DNA of 17,098 nt from positions 1-17,098 of the forward strand of contig QMPG01000033.1 of assembly GCA_003648455.1 (NCBI GenBank). The letters run 5' to 3'. The stretch's first letter is position 1. Every line of letters starts with the position of its first letter. The translations under genes were made by a program, and so were the position numbers. A model generated the notes under the pieces. The model did no database searches, had not been told where the DNA came from, and saw only the letters and a list, made by a program, of their open reading frames with translations. The DNA is from Bacteroidota bacterium. GTDB taxonomy: Bacteria > Bacteroidota > Bacteroidia > Bacteroidales > B39-G9. Below, in pieces: positions 6,313-13,806 of the stretch.

Positions 6313-8949
6313 ATGAAAACAAGTTCTAAATTATTGTATATTTTGTTGTTTGGTTTTATTCTTCAATTATTTTCAACAAAAGTTTATTCTCAAACTTATG
6401 AGGAATGGTTAAAACAACAAAAAAAAGAATTTGCTGATTATAAGCAAAAGGAAAAGGAAAATTTTGCAAAATTTGTAAAAGAGCGTGATGAGTATATCCA
6501 GAAATTAGACAAAGAATACTCAGATTATCTAAAACAAGAATGGAAAAAATTTGATTTATTTGTAAATAAGAAACCACCTGCAAAACCAAAACCTGTAGGA
6601 AAACCTGTTTATAAACCCGAACAAGCAGCTAAGGTTGTGAATACAATAAAAGTTGAAAAACCGGTAGCAAAACCAACTGTAAAAGTTCCACCAAAATTGC
6701 CTATTGTTCAAAAAAGTGAAGCCGAAAAGTTCCCAACCAGACATAAACAATTCAGGTTTTATGGAAAGAATGTAGCTTTTGATTATGACCAAAAATTTCT
6801 TAACACTTTCCCGTCAAAAATATCGGAGCAAGTTATTAGCGAGAATTGGGATAAAATGGCAAAGATTAATTATAACCATTTAATTAACAAAATGTTGGAA
6901 TATAAGTCAGACATGAATCTTAATGACTGGGGATATTATTTGTTAATTAAAAAAGCAGCAAAACAAATTGCTCCCGGTTCTAAAAATGCCGCTACTTTTG
7001 TTGAGTGGTTCTTATTAATCAAATCTAATTATAAAGCTAGATTGGCATATAAAAATAATTCACTTTATCTTTTATTGCCTTCAGTAAATAATATTTATGG
7101 AGTATCCTTTTTTACTTTTAACAATGTTAAATTTTATTTAATAGACGCAAAGCAAAAAGATGTTTTTACTTATAAGAAAGATTTCCCTGAAGCAAATGTT
7201 ATTATGGATCTAGATATTAGCAGTCCAATTAATACTGCTGAAAATATTAAAGAAAAAAGTTTTAATTTTAACTATGAGGGACAAGATTATCCAATTAAAA
7301 TAAAATATAATCAAAACTCAATTGATTTTTATAAAGATTATCCTTTATCAGATATTAAAGTGTATTTTGATGCTGCCGTATCTACAGTAACAAAAGAAAC
7401 CTTGGCTGAGCAACTGCTCCCCTTAATTAAAGATAAATCTGAAACAGAGGCAGTTAGCCTTTTATTAAATTTTGTACAAACAGCATTTGCTTATAAAACA
7501 GACCAACAACAATTTGGTAAAGAAAAGTTTTATTTTCCTGATGAATTGTTTTATTATCCATATTCTGATTGTGAAGACCGCTCAGTGTTATTTTCATATC
7601 TTGTGAGACAATTGTTAGATATTGATGTAATTGGATTGAACTACCCTGGTCATATGTCAACAGCAGTTAAATTTAGCGAGAATGTTGAAGGAGATTATGT
7701 AAATTATAAAGGACAAAAATATATAATTTGTGATGCAACCTATGTAAATGCGCCAATTGGTAGAGTAATGCCTCAGTTTAAAGATGTTGCAGCAAAAGTT
7801 GTTGAACTAAATAATCATCAGAATTTAGCTGAAAAGAAACGCAAAATTTGGGATTTAGTTTACAAAGCAGGAGGTAACCATGGGAGCAATGGTCAGGATA
7901 TTGTTTTTGACAAAGAAGGTAATGCTTATGTAACAGGATATTTTAAAGGTGAAGCAACTTTTGGAAAACATAACTTAAAATCAACAAATAATACCAACGA
8001 TATTTTTATTGCAAAGTATAATAAAAATGGTGAAGTTGAATACGCATATAAAGTAGGCGGACAAGGTAATGACATTGCTTATGGTATTGAATTAGATGAT
8101 AATAATTGTTATTATGTTACCGGTTCATTTAACAAAGATATTAAATTTGGAAGTCATCTGTTAAAAGTTAAAAGTTTTGGTGATGTATTTTTAGCAAAAC
8201 TTAGTGCAAAAGGTGGTTTAAAATGGGTTAGTCAAGCCGGAATTGAAGCTTTAGACAGCATTAATAATATATTTATGGCAAGTTTTAATCCCGATGGTAA
8301 GCGAATTTCTTATAAAGTGTATAACGAATCAGAAACTTTTAATAACTATGGAGTTTCAATCGATTCTTCCGGTATTGCTTATTTAACAGGTTCGCTAACA
8401 GCTACAACAGGACTGAGTGTTAGCAATGTGTCTTTTAACGATTACACAGCATTTAATCCTATTACCACTTTAAAAACAGAAAACGATAAGCTTATTTCTC
8501 AACAATATAATAAATCTATTGCAGGTTTGTTTGCTGTTATTCATTTAATTAACAACAGTGGAATATCGTTGCCGGGAAAAATGGCACAAAACGCTTTAGA
8601 TAAATACAACCCAAGTTTTAAAAAAGCATCACCTAATATTTATGACAATATTGGAAGAGTACAGTTTTTAAAAAATTCACAAGGAGTTGTTACTATTCGT
8701 ACAGACAATAGTAAAGCGGTTTATTTCGATGCCGTTAAAATAAGTAATAATTCAAAATTTAAAGTTTCTTCTTATAACAGCGGTAACGCAGTAATTAATA
8801 TTCTATCCGGCATAAGTGTAGGAAAAGCAATTATTTGGTACGATTTGAATTTTATTAAATTATTAAAAGACACCGGCGATATCGTTTTTGATTATGATAG
8901 TGATCATACTCAGAAAAAAGTTAACCTTGGTCGTGATATTTTAGATTAA
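6313..8949 (+). CDS. Secreted transglutaminase-like protein with coiled coil and SBBP repeats
   Basis: An 878-residue exported protein. The signal peptide is 1-26 (cleavage after KVYS). Residues 28-80 are a highly charged coiled coil rich in Lys, Glu and aromatic residues, followed by a Pro/Lys-rich linker (about 82-135). A conserved middle region leads into a transglutaminase-like domain (about 370-500) with a plausible Cys-His-Asp triad: Cys420 in YSDCEDRS, His447 in YPGHMS and Asp474 in ICDATY. Residues about 518-645 hold beta-propeller SBBP-type repeats (GGxGxDI...GNAYVTGYF, and GGQGNDIAYGIELDDNNCYYVTGSF split by two loops), with another partial unit near 676. The last 180 residues are not recognised. 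Its target is unknown; the family contains cysteine proteases and amidases as well as cross-linking enzymes. The gene follows the phosphatase sensor by 147 nt and ends at a strong terminator hairpin. Confidence 0.85.
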   Translation: MKTSSKLLYILLFGFILQLFSTKVYSQTYEEWLKQQKKEFADYKQKEKENFAKFVKERDEYIQKLDKEYSDYLKQEWKKFDLFVNKKPPAKPKPVGKPVYKPEQAAKVVNTIKVEKPVAKPTVKVPPKLPIVQKSEAEKFPTRHKQFRFYGKNVAFDYDQKFLNTFPSKISEQVISENWDKMAKINYNHLINKMLEYKSDMNLNDWGYYLLIKKAAKQIAPGSKNAATFVEWFLLIKSNYKARLAYKNNSLYLLLPSVNNIYGVSFFTFNNVKFYLIDAKQKDVFTYKKDFPEANVIMDLDISSPINTAENIKEKSFNFNYEGQDYPIKIKYNQNSIDFYKDYPLSDIKVYFDAAVSTVTKETLAEQLLPLIKDKSETEAVSLLLNFVQTAFAYKTDQQQFGKEKFYFPDELFYYPYSDCEDRSVLFSYLVRQLLDIDVIGLNYPGHMSTAVKFSENVEGDYVNYKGQKYIICDATYVNAPIGRVMPQFKDVAAKVVELNNHQNLAEKKRKIWDLVYKAGGNHGSNGQDIVFDKEGNAYVTGYFKGEATFGKHNLKSTNNTNDIFIAKYNKNGEVEYAYKVGGQGNDIAYGIELDDNNCYYVTGSFNKDIKFGSHLLKVKSFGDVFLAKLSAKGGLKWVSQAGIEALDSINNIFMASFNPDGKRISYKVYNESETFNNYGVSIDSSGIAYLTGSLTATTGLSVSNVSFNDYTAFNPITTLKTENDKLISQQYNKSIAGLFAVIHLINNSGISLPGKMAQNALDKYNPSFKKASPNIYDNIGRVQFLKNSQGVVTIRTDNSKAVYFDAVKISNNSKFKVSSYNSGNAVINILSGISVGKAIIWYDLNFIKLLKDTGDIVFDYDSDHTQKKVNLGRDILD

Positions 8950-8957
8950 TATATTTG
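8927..8957 (+). promoter_or_regulatory. Bacteroidota-type promoter ahead of the HD-domain gene
   Basis: TTG at 8927-8929, a 20-nt spacer and TATATTTG at 8950-8957 fit the consensus well. The promoter overlaps the last codons and stop of the transglutaminase-like gene. Initiation near 8964 would give the HD gene a leader of about 86 nt containing the hairpin at 8997-9026. Confidence 0.5.
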
Positions 8958-8996
8958 ATAGATAATATAAATACCAAATATTTTTTATTACTTTAC

Positions 8997-9030
8997 AAAG
9001 GTAAATAGGACAATCTATTTACCTTTTTTT
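8997..9030 (+). terminator. Strong intrinsic terminator, possibly an attenuator
   Basis: A perfect 12-bp stem, AAAGGTAAATAG (8997-9008) with CTATTTACCTTT (9015-9026), closes a 6-nt loop and runs straight into T residues to 9030. It can end transcripts of the transglutaminase-like gene. It also lies 20 nt before the ATG of the HD gene and downstream of that gene's best promoter, so it may control read-through. A competing hairpin (TTACTTT at 8988-8994 with AAAGGTAA at 8997-9004) would use the same 5' arm. Confidence 0.8.
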
Positions 9031-9049
9031 ATTAAAATTTATAATAATA

Positions 9050-9868
9050 ATGGTTCAGGTTACATTTGAGGAGTTAACTTATTATAAAGATTGGTTTACT
9101 AAATATGTAAATAGCTTTAGTTGTGAAGATGAGGTTTTGCAGCAAAATATTAATATTAAAAAAGTTCATACTTATAATGTTTGCAAAGCAATAATTGATA
9201 TTGGTAAAAGCATTAATTTATCACAGAACGATTTATATTTAGCCGAGCTTATTGCGTTATTTCACGATATAGGACGTTTTGAACAATATGCACGATATCG
9301 CACATTTGTTGATGGGAAATCAGAAAATCATGCAATACTCGGAATAAATGTTTTGAGAGAGAAAGATGTGTTAAGTAATCTTAAAAATTCTACTGCCGAT
9401 TTTATTTTGCGTTGCATCTTATATCATAACAAACTTGATTTGCCAAAAAAGGAGTCAGACAAATGTCTTTTATTCACAAAGTTAATTCGTGATGCCGATA
9501 AAAGTGATATTTTCAGAGTTGTTACTGAGTATTATTCCCGCTCAAATAAAGAAAAAAATCCCGCCATTGAACTCGATTTGCCTGATAATGATGAGGTTTC
9601 TGAAAAAGTATTGAATGATTTAATGCATGGACGGATGGCAAAACTCGAAGATTTAAAAGTACTTAATGATTTTAAACTTTTACAAATTGGTTGGGTATTT
9701 GATATTAATTTTATTCGCACTTACAAAATTATTAATGAAAATAAATATTTAGAAATTATTTTTAATTATTTACCTAAAAATGATAAAATTAAAGAACTAC
9801 ACACTAAAATAAATGAGTTTATTGCTTTGCAATTCGAAAATAAAGACAATAATTTTGTTGTATCATAG
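9050..9868 (+). CDS. HD-domain metal-dependent phosphohydrolase
   Basis: A 272-residue soluble protein with no signal peptide. The HD-superfamily metal site is complete: His40 (VHTYNV), His72-Asp73 (LFHDIGRFEQ), His94 (ENHAILG), His126 (LYHNK) and the later Asp148 and Asp150 (RDADKSDIF). Such enzymes hydrolyse phosphoester bonds in nucleotides or cyclic nucleotides; the exact substrate cannot be read from the sequence, and there is no RelA/SpoT synthetase, GYP or response-regulator domain. The ATG at 9050 sits 20 nt after the terminator hairpin, and no better start lies upstream. A coiled-coil lipoprotein gene follows after 56 nt and may be cotranscribed. Confidence 0.88.
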   Translation: MVQVTFEELTYYKDWFTKYVNSFSCEDEVLQQNINIKKVHTYNVCKAIIDIGKSINLSQNDLYLAELIALFHDIGRFEQYARYRTFVDGKSENHAILGINVLREKDVLSNLKNSTADFILRCILYHNKLDLPKKESDKCLLFTKLIRDADKSDIFRVVTEYYSRSNKEKNPAIELDLPDNDEVSEKVLNDLMHGRMAKLEDLKVLNDFKLLQIGWVFDINFIRTYKIINENKYLEIIFNYLPKNDKIKELHTKINEFIALQFENKDNNFVVS

Positions 9869-9924
9869 TTAGTTATAATATAAATTAGAAAGAAAAATCG
9901 TTTTTAAACTATTAAATTAAAATT

Positions 9925-10773
9925 ATGAAGAAGTTAGTTTTTTTAATTCCAATAATATTATTAGTAGCATGTAATCAGCAAAAAGTTGAACAATTACAAG
10001 TCAAAAATGACAGTCTTGCTGTAGCTTCTCAACAAAAAGATTCCTTACTAACTGATTTTGTTAAATCATTAAATGATATTTCTGACAACCTTGAACAGAT
10101 TAAGAAGAAAGAAAAAATTATTTCTTTAAACACTCAAAAAAATATTGAGTTAAATCAGAATGTAAAAGATAAAATATCAAACGATGTTAAATCAATTTAC
10201 GAAAAGATGATTGAAAATAAAAAGATAATAGAATCTTTGAGTAAAAAGTTGAGAGCATCAAACTTAAAAATGAAGGAATTTAAAAAAATGATTGAGCGAT
10301 TAAAAACACAATTGCAAGAAAAAGATTTAGAAATATCCGGATTAAAAAATAAACTAGCCGGTTTAAATATCGAAATTGACAGTTTAAACTTAGCTATTGA
10401 TACTTTGTTTTTTCAAAATACTCAAAAGACAAAAGTTATTGTAGAGCAAAAAAACGAACTAAATACTGCATATTATGTTTTTGGTACTGACAAAGAATTA
10501 AAGGAGCAGAAAATTATTTCTAAAAAAGGTGGCTTTGTCGGAATAGGCGGTGTTCGAAAACTTATGCACGATTTTAATAAAGATTATTTTACTAAAATTG
10601 ATATTTCAAAAACAAAGACTATTGAAATATTTATGAAAAAAGCTAAACTAATTACAAACCATCCTACAGATTCATATAAGATTTATGGTGAAGATAAAGT
10701 TGATAGTCTTGTAATTACTAATCCTAAGAAATTTTGGAGCGTATCAAAATATCTTGTTATTAAAGTAAAATAG
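9925..10773 (+). CDS. Coiled-coil lipoprotein with conserved C-terminal domain
   Basis: A 282-residue lipoprotein. The N-terminus MKKLVFLIPIILLVAC gives a lipobox with Cys16 as the lipid-modified residue. Residues 17-180 are a nearly continuous coiled coil rich in Lys, Glu, Asn, Leu and Ile. The C-terminal 100 residues are a compact domain beginning TAYYVFGTDKELKEQ (181-195) and including KGGFVGIGG, TNHPTDSYKIYG and FWSVSKYLVIK. I recognise this tail as a recurrent Bacteroidota lipoprotein domain. Some related proteins are, from memory, labelled Cbp1-family collagen-binding adhesins, but that name should not be transferred without a search. It is likely anchored in the outer membrane. It follows the HD gene by 56 nt, and its stop faces the FAH gene convergently. 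Confidence 0.75.
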   Translation: MKKLVFLIPIILLVACNQQKVEQLQVKNDSLAVASQQKDSLLTDFVKSLNDISDNLEQIKKKEKIISLNTQKNIELNQNVKDKISNDVKSIYEKMIENKKIIESLSKKLRASNLKMKEFKKMIERLKTQLQEKDLEISGLKNKLAGLNIEIDSLNLAIDTLFFQNTQKTKVIVEQKNELNTAYYVFGTDKELKEQKIISKKGGFVGIGGVRKLMHDFNKDYFTKIDISKTKTIEIFMKKAKLITNHPTDSYKIYGEDKVDSLVITNPKKFWSVSKYLVIKVK

Positions 10774-10780
10774 CAGCTCT

Positions 10781-10798
10781 GAAAATTTGTAATTTTTC
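10781..10798. terminator. Weak AT-rich hairpin between convergent genes
   Basis: GAAAATT (10781-10787) can pair with AATTTTTC (10791-10798) with one bulged T and a TGT loop. It lies in the 35-nt gap between the convergent stops of the lipoprotein and FAH genes, where a bidirectional terminator would be expected. The stem contains only one G-C pair, so support is modest. Confidence 0.3.
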
Positions 10799-10808
10799 TA
10801 GTATTAAA

Positions 10809-11420
10809 TCATTTAACAATAAAATTTAGCATAATATCATCTTCAATCGATGCCTGAAGGCGGTCGTTAATTTTTACAGGACCCACACCCGATGGAGTTC
10901 CTGTGAAAATTAAGTCTCCTATTTTTAACGTCAAAAATTTTGACACATGAGCAATAATATCATCAAAAGAGAATAGCATTTCTTTGGTGTTGGCTTTTTG
11001 TACAATTTCATTATTTAAGCTTAAAGAAAAATTTATATCTTTAACATCTTTAAACTCCGATATATTAATAAATTTACTTATTGGAGCTGAGCCATCAAAC
11101 GCTTTTGCTATTTCCCAGGGCAAGCCGTTTTTTATTGCATTTTGTTGAATATCGCGAGCAGTAAAGTCAATACCTATTGCAATTTCATTGTAGTAACGAT
11201 GGGCAAATTTAGTTTGAATATTTTTCCCGAGTTTGCAAATTTTTATTACAATTTCAGTCTCATAATCAATCCTATTTGAAAAATCAGGATAAAAAAATGG
11301 ATGATTATTTCTAATTAATGCTGTTTCAGGTTTTAAAAAGAATAATGGTTCTTTTGGCTTATCATTTTTAAATTCATTTATGTGGTCGACATAATTTCGA
11401 CCTATGCAAATTATTTTCAT
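10809..11420 (-). CDS. Fumarylacetoacetate hydrolase (FAH) family protein
   Basis: A 203-residue cytoplasmic enzyme covering the single FAH domain with the family's short length (compare FAHD1-type proteins). Visible are GRNYVDH (7-13), KPETAL (30-35), the metal-binding acidic residues Glu54 and Glu56 in YETEIV and Asp85 in GIDFTARD, a Lys106 region AKAFDGSAP, and the closing FTGTPSGVGPV. Family members cleave or decarboxylate acylpyruvates and oxaloacetate, or tautomerise oxaloacetate, using Mg2+ or Mn2+; which reaction applies here is not determined. The ATG at 11420 is preceded by a TAnnTTTG box. The stop is convergent with the coiled-coil lipoprotein gene. Confidence 0.9.
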   Translation of the reverse strand: MKIICIGRNYVDHINEFKNDKPKEPLFFLKPETALIRNNHPFFYPDFSNRIDYETEIVIKICKLGKNIQTKFAHRYYNEIAIGIDFTARDIQQNAIKNGLPWEIAKAFDGSAPISKFINISEFKDVKDINFSLSLNNEIVQKANTKEMLFSFDDIIAHVSKFLTLKIGDLIFTGTPSGVGPVKINDRLQASIEDDIMLNFIVK

Positions 11421-11442
11421 TCTTTCATTTCGTTTAAAAGGT

Positions 11443-11450
11443 CAAAAATA
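11443..11450 (-). promoter_or_regulatory. Candidate -7 box (TATTTTTG) for the FAH gene
   Basis: The minus-strand 8-mer TATTTTTG fits TAnnTTTG and would start transcription near 11436, about 16 nt before the ATG at 11420. No correctly spaced TTG is visible (the nearest is 26 nt upstream). Confidence 0.4.
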
Positions 11451-11500
11451 CAAATATTATGAAAAATATGTACTTTCAATTTTCAACTTTATACTTTCAA

Positions 11501-12142
11501 CTAACGCTCCCATCCCGAAGGATAACCATAAACATGAACAATATTAATTGCATTTGAGCGAGATATGCTTCCGGGATTTAAACCGGGTTTTCCTTCAGGA
11601 ATATCAACTTTTAGTTTGTTGTAATACTCTTGCCAAGCAATAAAAGTTTTATTTGTCTCAGGATTTTTAAAAGTCATTGGATAAAGCTTAAATATTGGTT
11701 CGTTATTGTATGAAAATATTTCATAAATAAGCTCTGAGCAATAATAAGAGCTGTCACCAATAATGAAAATATTATCATAGGGTTTGCCAATTAATTTCAT
11801 CGCTTTTTCAATTGCAATATTTATGACTTTATCATATTTCGATTTAAGGCGACCTACAATAACTTTAGGATTATTATTTGAATTAATACTGCGATTTAAA
11901 AATGTGTCAACAGGAGTAAGGCTAACACCTTTTGATATAGCTTCAATAACACACAATTCATCATCATTGTTTTTTATTACAAGACCAACATGTGAAAAAT
12001 TTGAATTTTTATATCCTGTAGTAACTTTTTCAATAGCATAACATAAAGGACCACAATCAAGGTCTTGAAAAAGCAAATCGCCTTGTTTCAGTTTAAAGTT
12101 CTTTGATGTAGTATTTGTATTCGAACATGAAAACAAAACCAA
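11501..12142 (-). CDS. YiiX-like permuted papain-fold (NlpC/P60 superfamily) lipoprotein
   Basis: The conserved part is a YiiX/YaeF-type permuted papain-fold domain: GDLLFQD (21-27 from the TTG start), His51 in FSHVGLV, Glu67 in VIEAIS, and Cys135 in YYCSELI, the catalytic set of this family of cysteine amidases or peptidases. The coordinates given use TTG at 12142, but that start leaves VLFSC without a hydrophobic run. Reading the same frame upstream to 12178 gives IKIKLLLLFIIALVLFSC, a textbook lipoprotein signal peptide with lipobox Cys, and no ATG, GTG or TTG heads it: the codon in the expected place is ATA. The true product is therefore probably a lipoprotein started at 12178 or 12172 from a rare codon, or the start was lost by mutation or base-calling error. 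The substrate (lipid, peptide or cell-wall amide) is unknown. Confidence 0.82.
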   Translation of the reverse strand: MVLFSCSNTNTTSKNFKLKQGDLLFQDLDCGPLCYAIEKVTTGYKNSNFSHVGLVIKNNDDELCVIEAISKGVSLTPVDTFLNRSINSNNNPKVIVGRLKSKYDKVINIAIEKAMKLIGKPYDNIFIIGDSSYYCSELIYEIFSYNNEPIFKLYPMTFKNPETNKTFIAWQEYYNKLKVDIPEGKPGLNPGSISRSNAINIVHVYGYPSGWER

Positions 12143-12215
12143 GGCAATAATAAATAATAAAAGTAATTTTATTTTTATAAGATAGTGTTTGATAATTTTA
12201 TGAATTAGAAATTAA

Positions 12216-12223
12216 CAAATTTA
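12216..12223 (-). promoter_or_regulatory. Candidate -7 box (TAAATTTG) for the YiiX-like gene
   Basis: A perfect TAnnTTTG match on the minus strand overlaps the stop codon of the upstream gene (12221). Initiation near 12209 would leave about 31 nt before the suspected ATA start at 12178 and 67 nt before the TTG at 12142. No TTG element is seen at the expected spacing. Confidence 0.4.
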
Positions 12224-12841
12224 CATTTTTTTAAATTTTGGTTTTTTTCTTGTTGTTCTGTGTCCTATTAAAATGCTTGAACATCCTGCAATATCTCCAT
12301 CACCTTCGGGAACGATAATTGTCACAATTAAAACCTGTGTTTTTTTTACGCTTTGTTCCCAAAAAGGTTCACTACTGTTGATGCTACTATATATGGGCTT
12401 AATTTCGACATATTTTTTTGTGCCCCAAATTGTGTCATGAATGGTTTCTGAACCTTCTTCAATATATTCACCCCACTCATCAAGAGCAAGTTCTCCATCT
12501 TCATCTTTTTTATAAATTGGAACTTCTTCGCTGGTAATTTCTTTAATAATTTTTTTTCTTTTTTTTATTTGTTTAGAAAGTTTAAGTTCTACCTGACCTA
12601 ATGCAGGGTCACAAGCAGTAAAAATACGGTAATCCTGACCTGAATAAACTACAATTTTTAGTTTAACGGTGTCGCCGGGAGATAATAACGAATAGCTTGA
12701 TTGTCCGCGGTAATCATAATTGCCAAGGTCTTTTTTGTCGTAAAATTTCTTTTTATCGCATCGTTGTGAAAAAGAATAATTTGAAATATTAAAGAAAAAT
12801 ATAGATAAGAGAAATATTTTAAAAATTAGTTTTGTTTTCAT
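12221..12841 (-). CDS. Secreted protein of unknown function
   Basis: A 206-residue protein with a clear signal peptide (1-25, cleavage after YSFS). I do not recognise a named domain. The mature part begins QRCDKKKFYDKKD and continues with GDTVKLKIVVYSGQDYRIFTACDP split over strand-like segments, a Lys-rich stretch (KQIKKRKKIIKEI), an acidic middle (KKDEDGELALDEWGEYIEEG) and a basic tail (TTRKKPKFKKM). There are three cysteines in the mature protein. Predominantly beta structure is suggested by the alternating hydrophobic pattern. It follows the unknown lipoprotein gene by 62 nt on the same strand and has no promoter box of its own, so the two may be cotranscribed. Confidence 0.7.
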   Translation of the reverse strand: MKTKLIFKIFLLSIFFFNISNYSFSQRCDKKKFYDKKDLGNYDYRGQSSYSLLSPGDTVKLKIVVYSGQDYRIFTACDPALGQVELKLSKQIKKRKKIIKEITSEEVPIYKKDEDGELALDEWGEYIEEGSETIHDTIWGTKKYVEIKPIYSSINSSEPFWEQSVKKTQVLIVTIIVPEGDGDIAGCSSILIGHRTTRKKPKFKKM

Positions 12842-12903
12842 TTTTTTTTTATTTATTCACGGTTTTTCGAAATCATTCAATAAAAAGATATTCAATATTA
12901 GAA

Positions 12904-13728
12904 TTATTTAACTAATTGATTTCTTATTTTTTCAATTTTGTTTGAAATCTCAATAAATTGATTTTCAGTAATAATAACATCTGTATTATCATAAAGTTTA
13001 TCAAACGACGTTTGAAGCTCATTGAGTTTAGCTAACATTTGTTGAGTATGCTTGTCTTTTTTTAATGTTTGAAAGGAGCCAATTAAATTTTCTAATAATA
13101 ACTGTTGTTCAGCAATTCTAATAACAATTTTGTTCTCAGGTGAAAATTTATCAACAGAGTTTATAGCTATGTGCAAACTTTCAATCCATCCTCCGGCTAA
13201 TATTATTGATAGTTTTTTGTTTTCGCCAAGGTCTTCAAGATAAGTACATGCATCCCAATATGCATCCATAGTTATTTGATACAAGGAATCTTTTTGATAT
13301 TGATTATTTTCAATACGTTTAATTATTATTTCGTTAAAACCTTCGTTTAAACCCAAATCTTCACCTATACTTTTGGTGGTTTTAAAGTAAACAAAAGTTT
13401 CTTGTGCCTGCCCAAAAACAGTACAATAGGCTAAATCAGAAGCATAAATACCGAAATTTATTAATTTGCTGAAATTTGTAAAATACTTTTTGGAGTTGTC
13501 TGGTGTGTTTAAAATGCCTTTATTAAATTTAGCATTATTATCATGTAAAAAGACAAATAACTCAACAGGAGAAGGTAATTTAAAAATAGTTTTTTTATTG
13601 TTTCCCACTTCGTAAATATTACTGTCTTTGTTTTTCTTTTTTTCAGTATTATCGCTAACACACGAATCAATAAGTATAAGACTTATTAGCAGAAGAAAAA
13701 TTTTACTAAATTTTGATATTTGTTTCAT
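12904..13728 (-). CDS. Lipoprotein of a conserved Bacteroidota family, function unknown
   Basis: A lipoprotein of 274 residues from the chosen ATG at 13728. An upstream ATG at 13749 would add seven residues (MLKHICN), but 13728 gives the better signal peptide (MKQISKFSKIFLLLISLILIDSC, read in two parts, with lipid-modified Cys23) and a 22-nt leader from the promoter box at 13757-13764. The body is largely helical with conserved-looking segments: a P-SPVELFVFL start, KLINFGIYASDLAYCTVF, FKTTKSIGEDLGLN, IILAGGWIESLHIA and IAEQQLLLENLI. I recognise this pattern as a family recurrent in Bacteroidota genomes but know of no assigned function. The protein probably faces the periplasm. It heads a minus-strand run with the secreted unknown protein. 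Confidence 0.75.
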   Translation of the reverse strand: MKQISKFSKIFLLLISLILIDSCVSDNTEKKKNKDSNIYEVGNNKKTIFKLPSPVELFVFLHDNNAKFNKGILNTPDNSKKYFTNFSKLINFGIYASDLAYCTVFGQAQETFVYFKTTKSIGEDLGLNEGFNEIIIKRIENNQYQKDSLYQITMDAYWDACTYLEDLGENKKLSIILAGGWIESLHIAINSVDKFSPENKIVIRIAEQQLLLENLIGSFQTLKKDKHTQQMLAKLNELQTSFDKLYDNTDVIITENQFIEISNKIEKIRNQLVK

Positions 13729-13756
13729 ATTACATATATGTTTTAGCATTTAAAAA

Positions 13757-13764
13757 CAAATTTA
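13757..13764 (-). promoter_or_regulatory. Candidate -7 box (TAAATTTG) for the unknown lipoprotein gene
   Basis: A perfect TAnnTTTG match on the minus strand. Expected initiation near 13750 would make the ATG at 13749 leaderless and gives the ATG at 13728 a normal leader, supporting the shorter protein. Confidence 0.45.
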
Positions 13765-13806
13765 CTAATTTTAATGATTTAAAAAAAATATTATATAATT
13801 GAGATT

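Noticed and set aside
6356..6792. Antisense open frames within the transglutaminase-like gene
   Set aside because: They are shadows of the Lys/Glu/Pro-rich coding sequence and have no recognisable domain or promoter.
9855..9879. Classical -35/-10 promoter (TTGTTG ... TATAAT) before the coiled-coil lipoprotein
   Set aside because: The spacer is only 13 nt and this promoter type is not the usual one in Bacteroidota.
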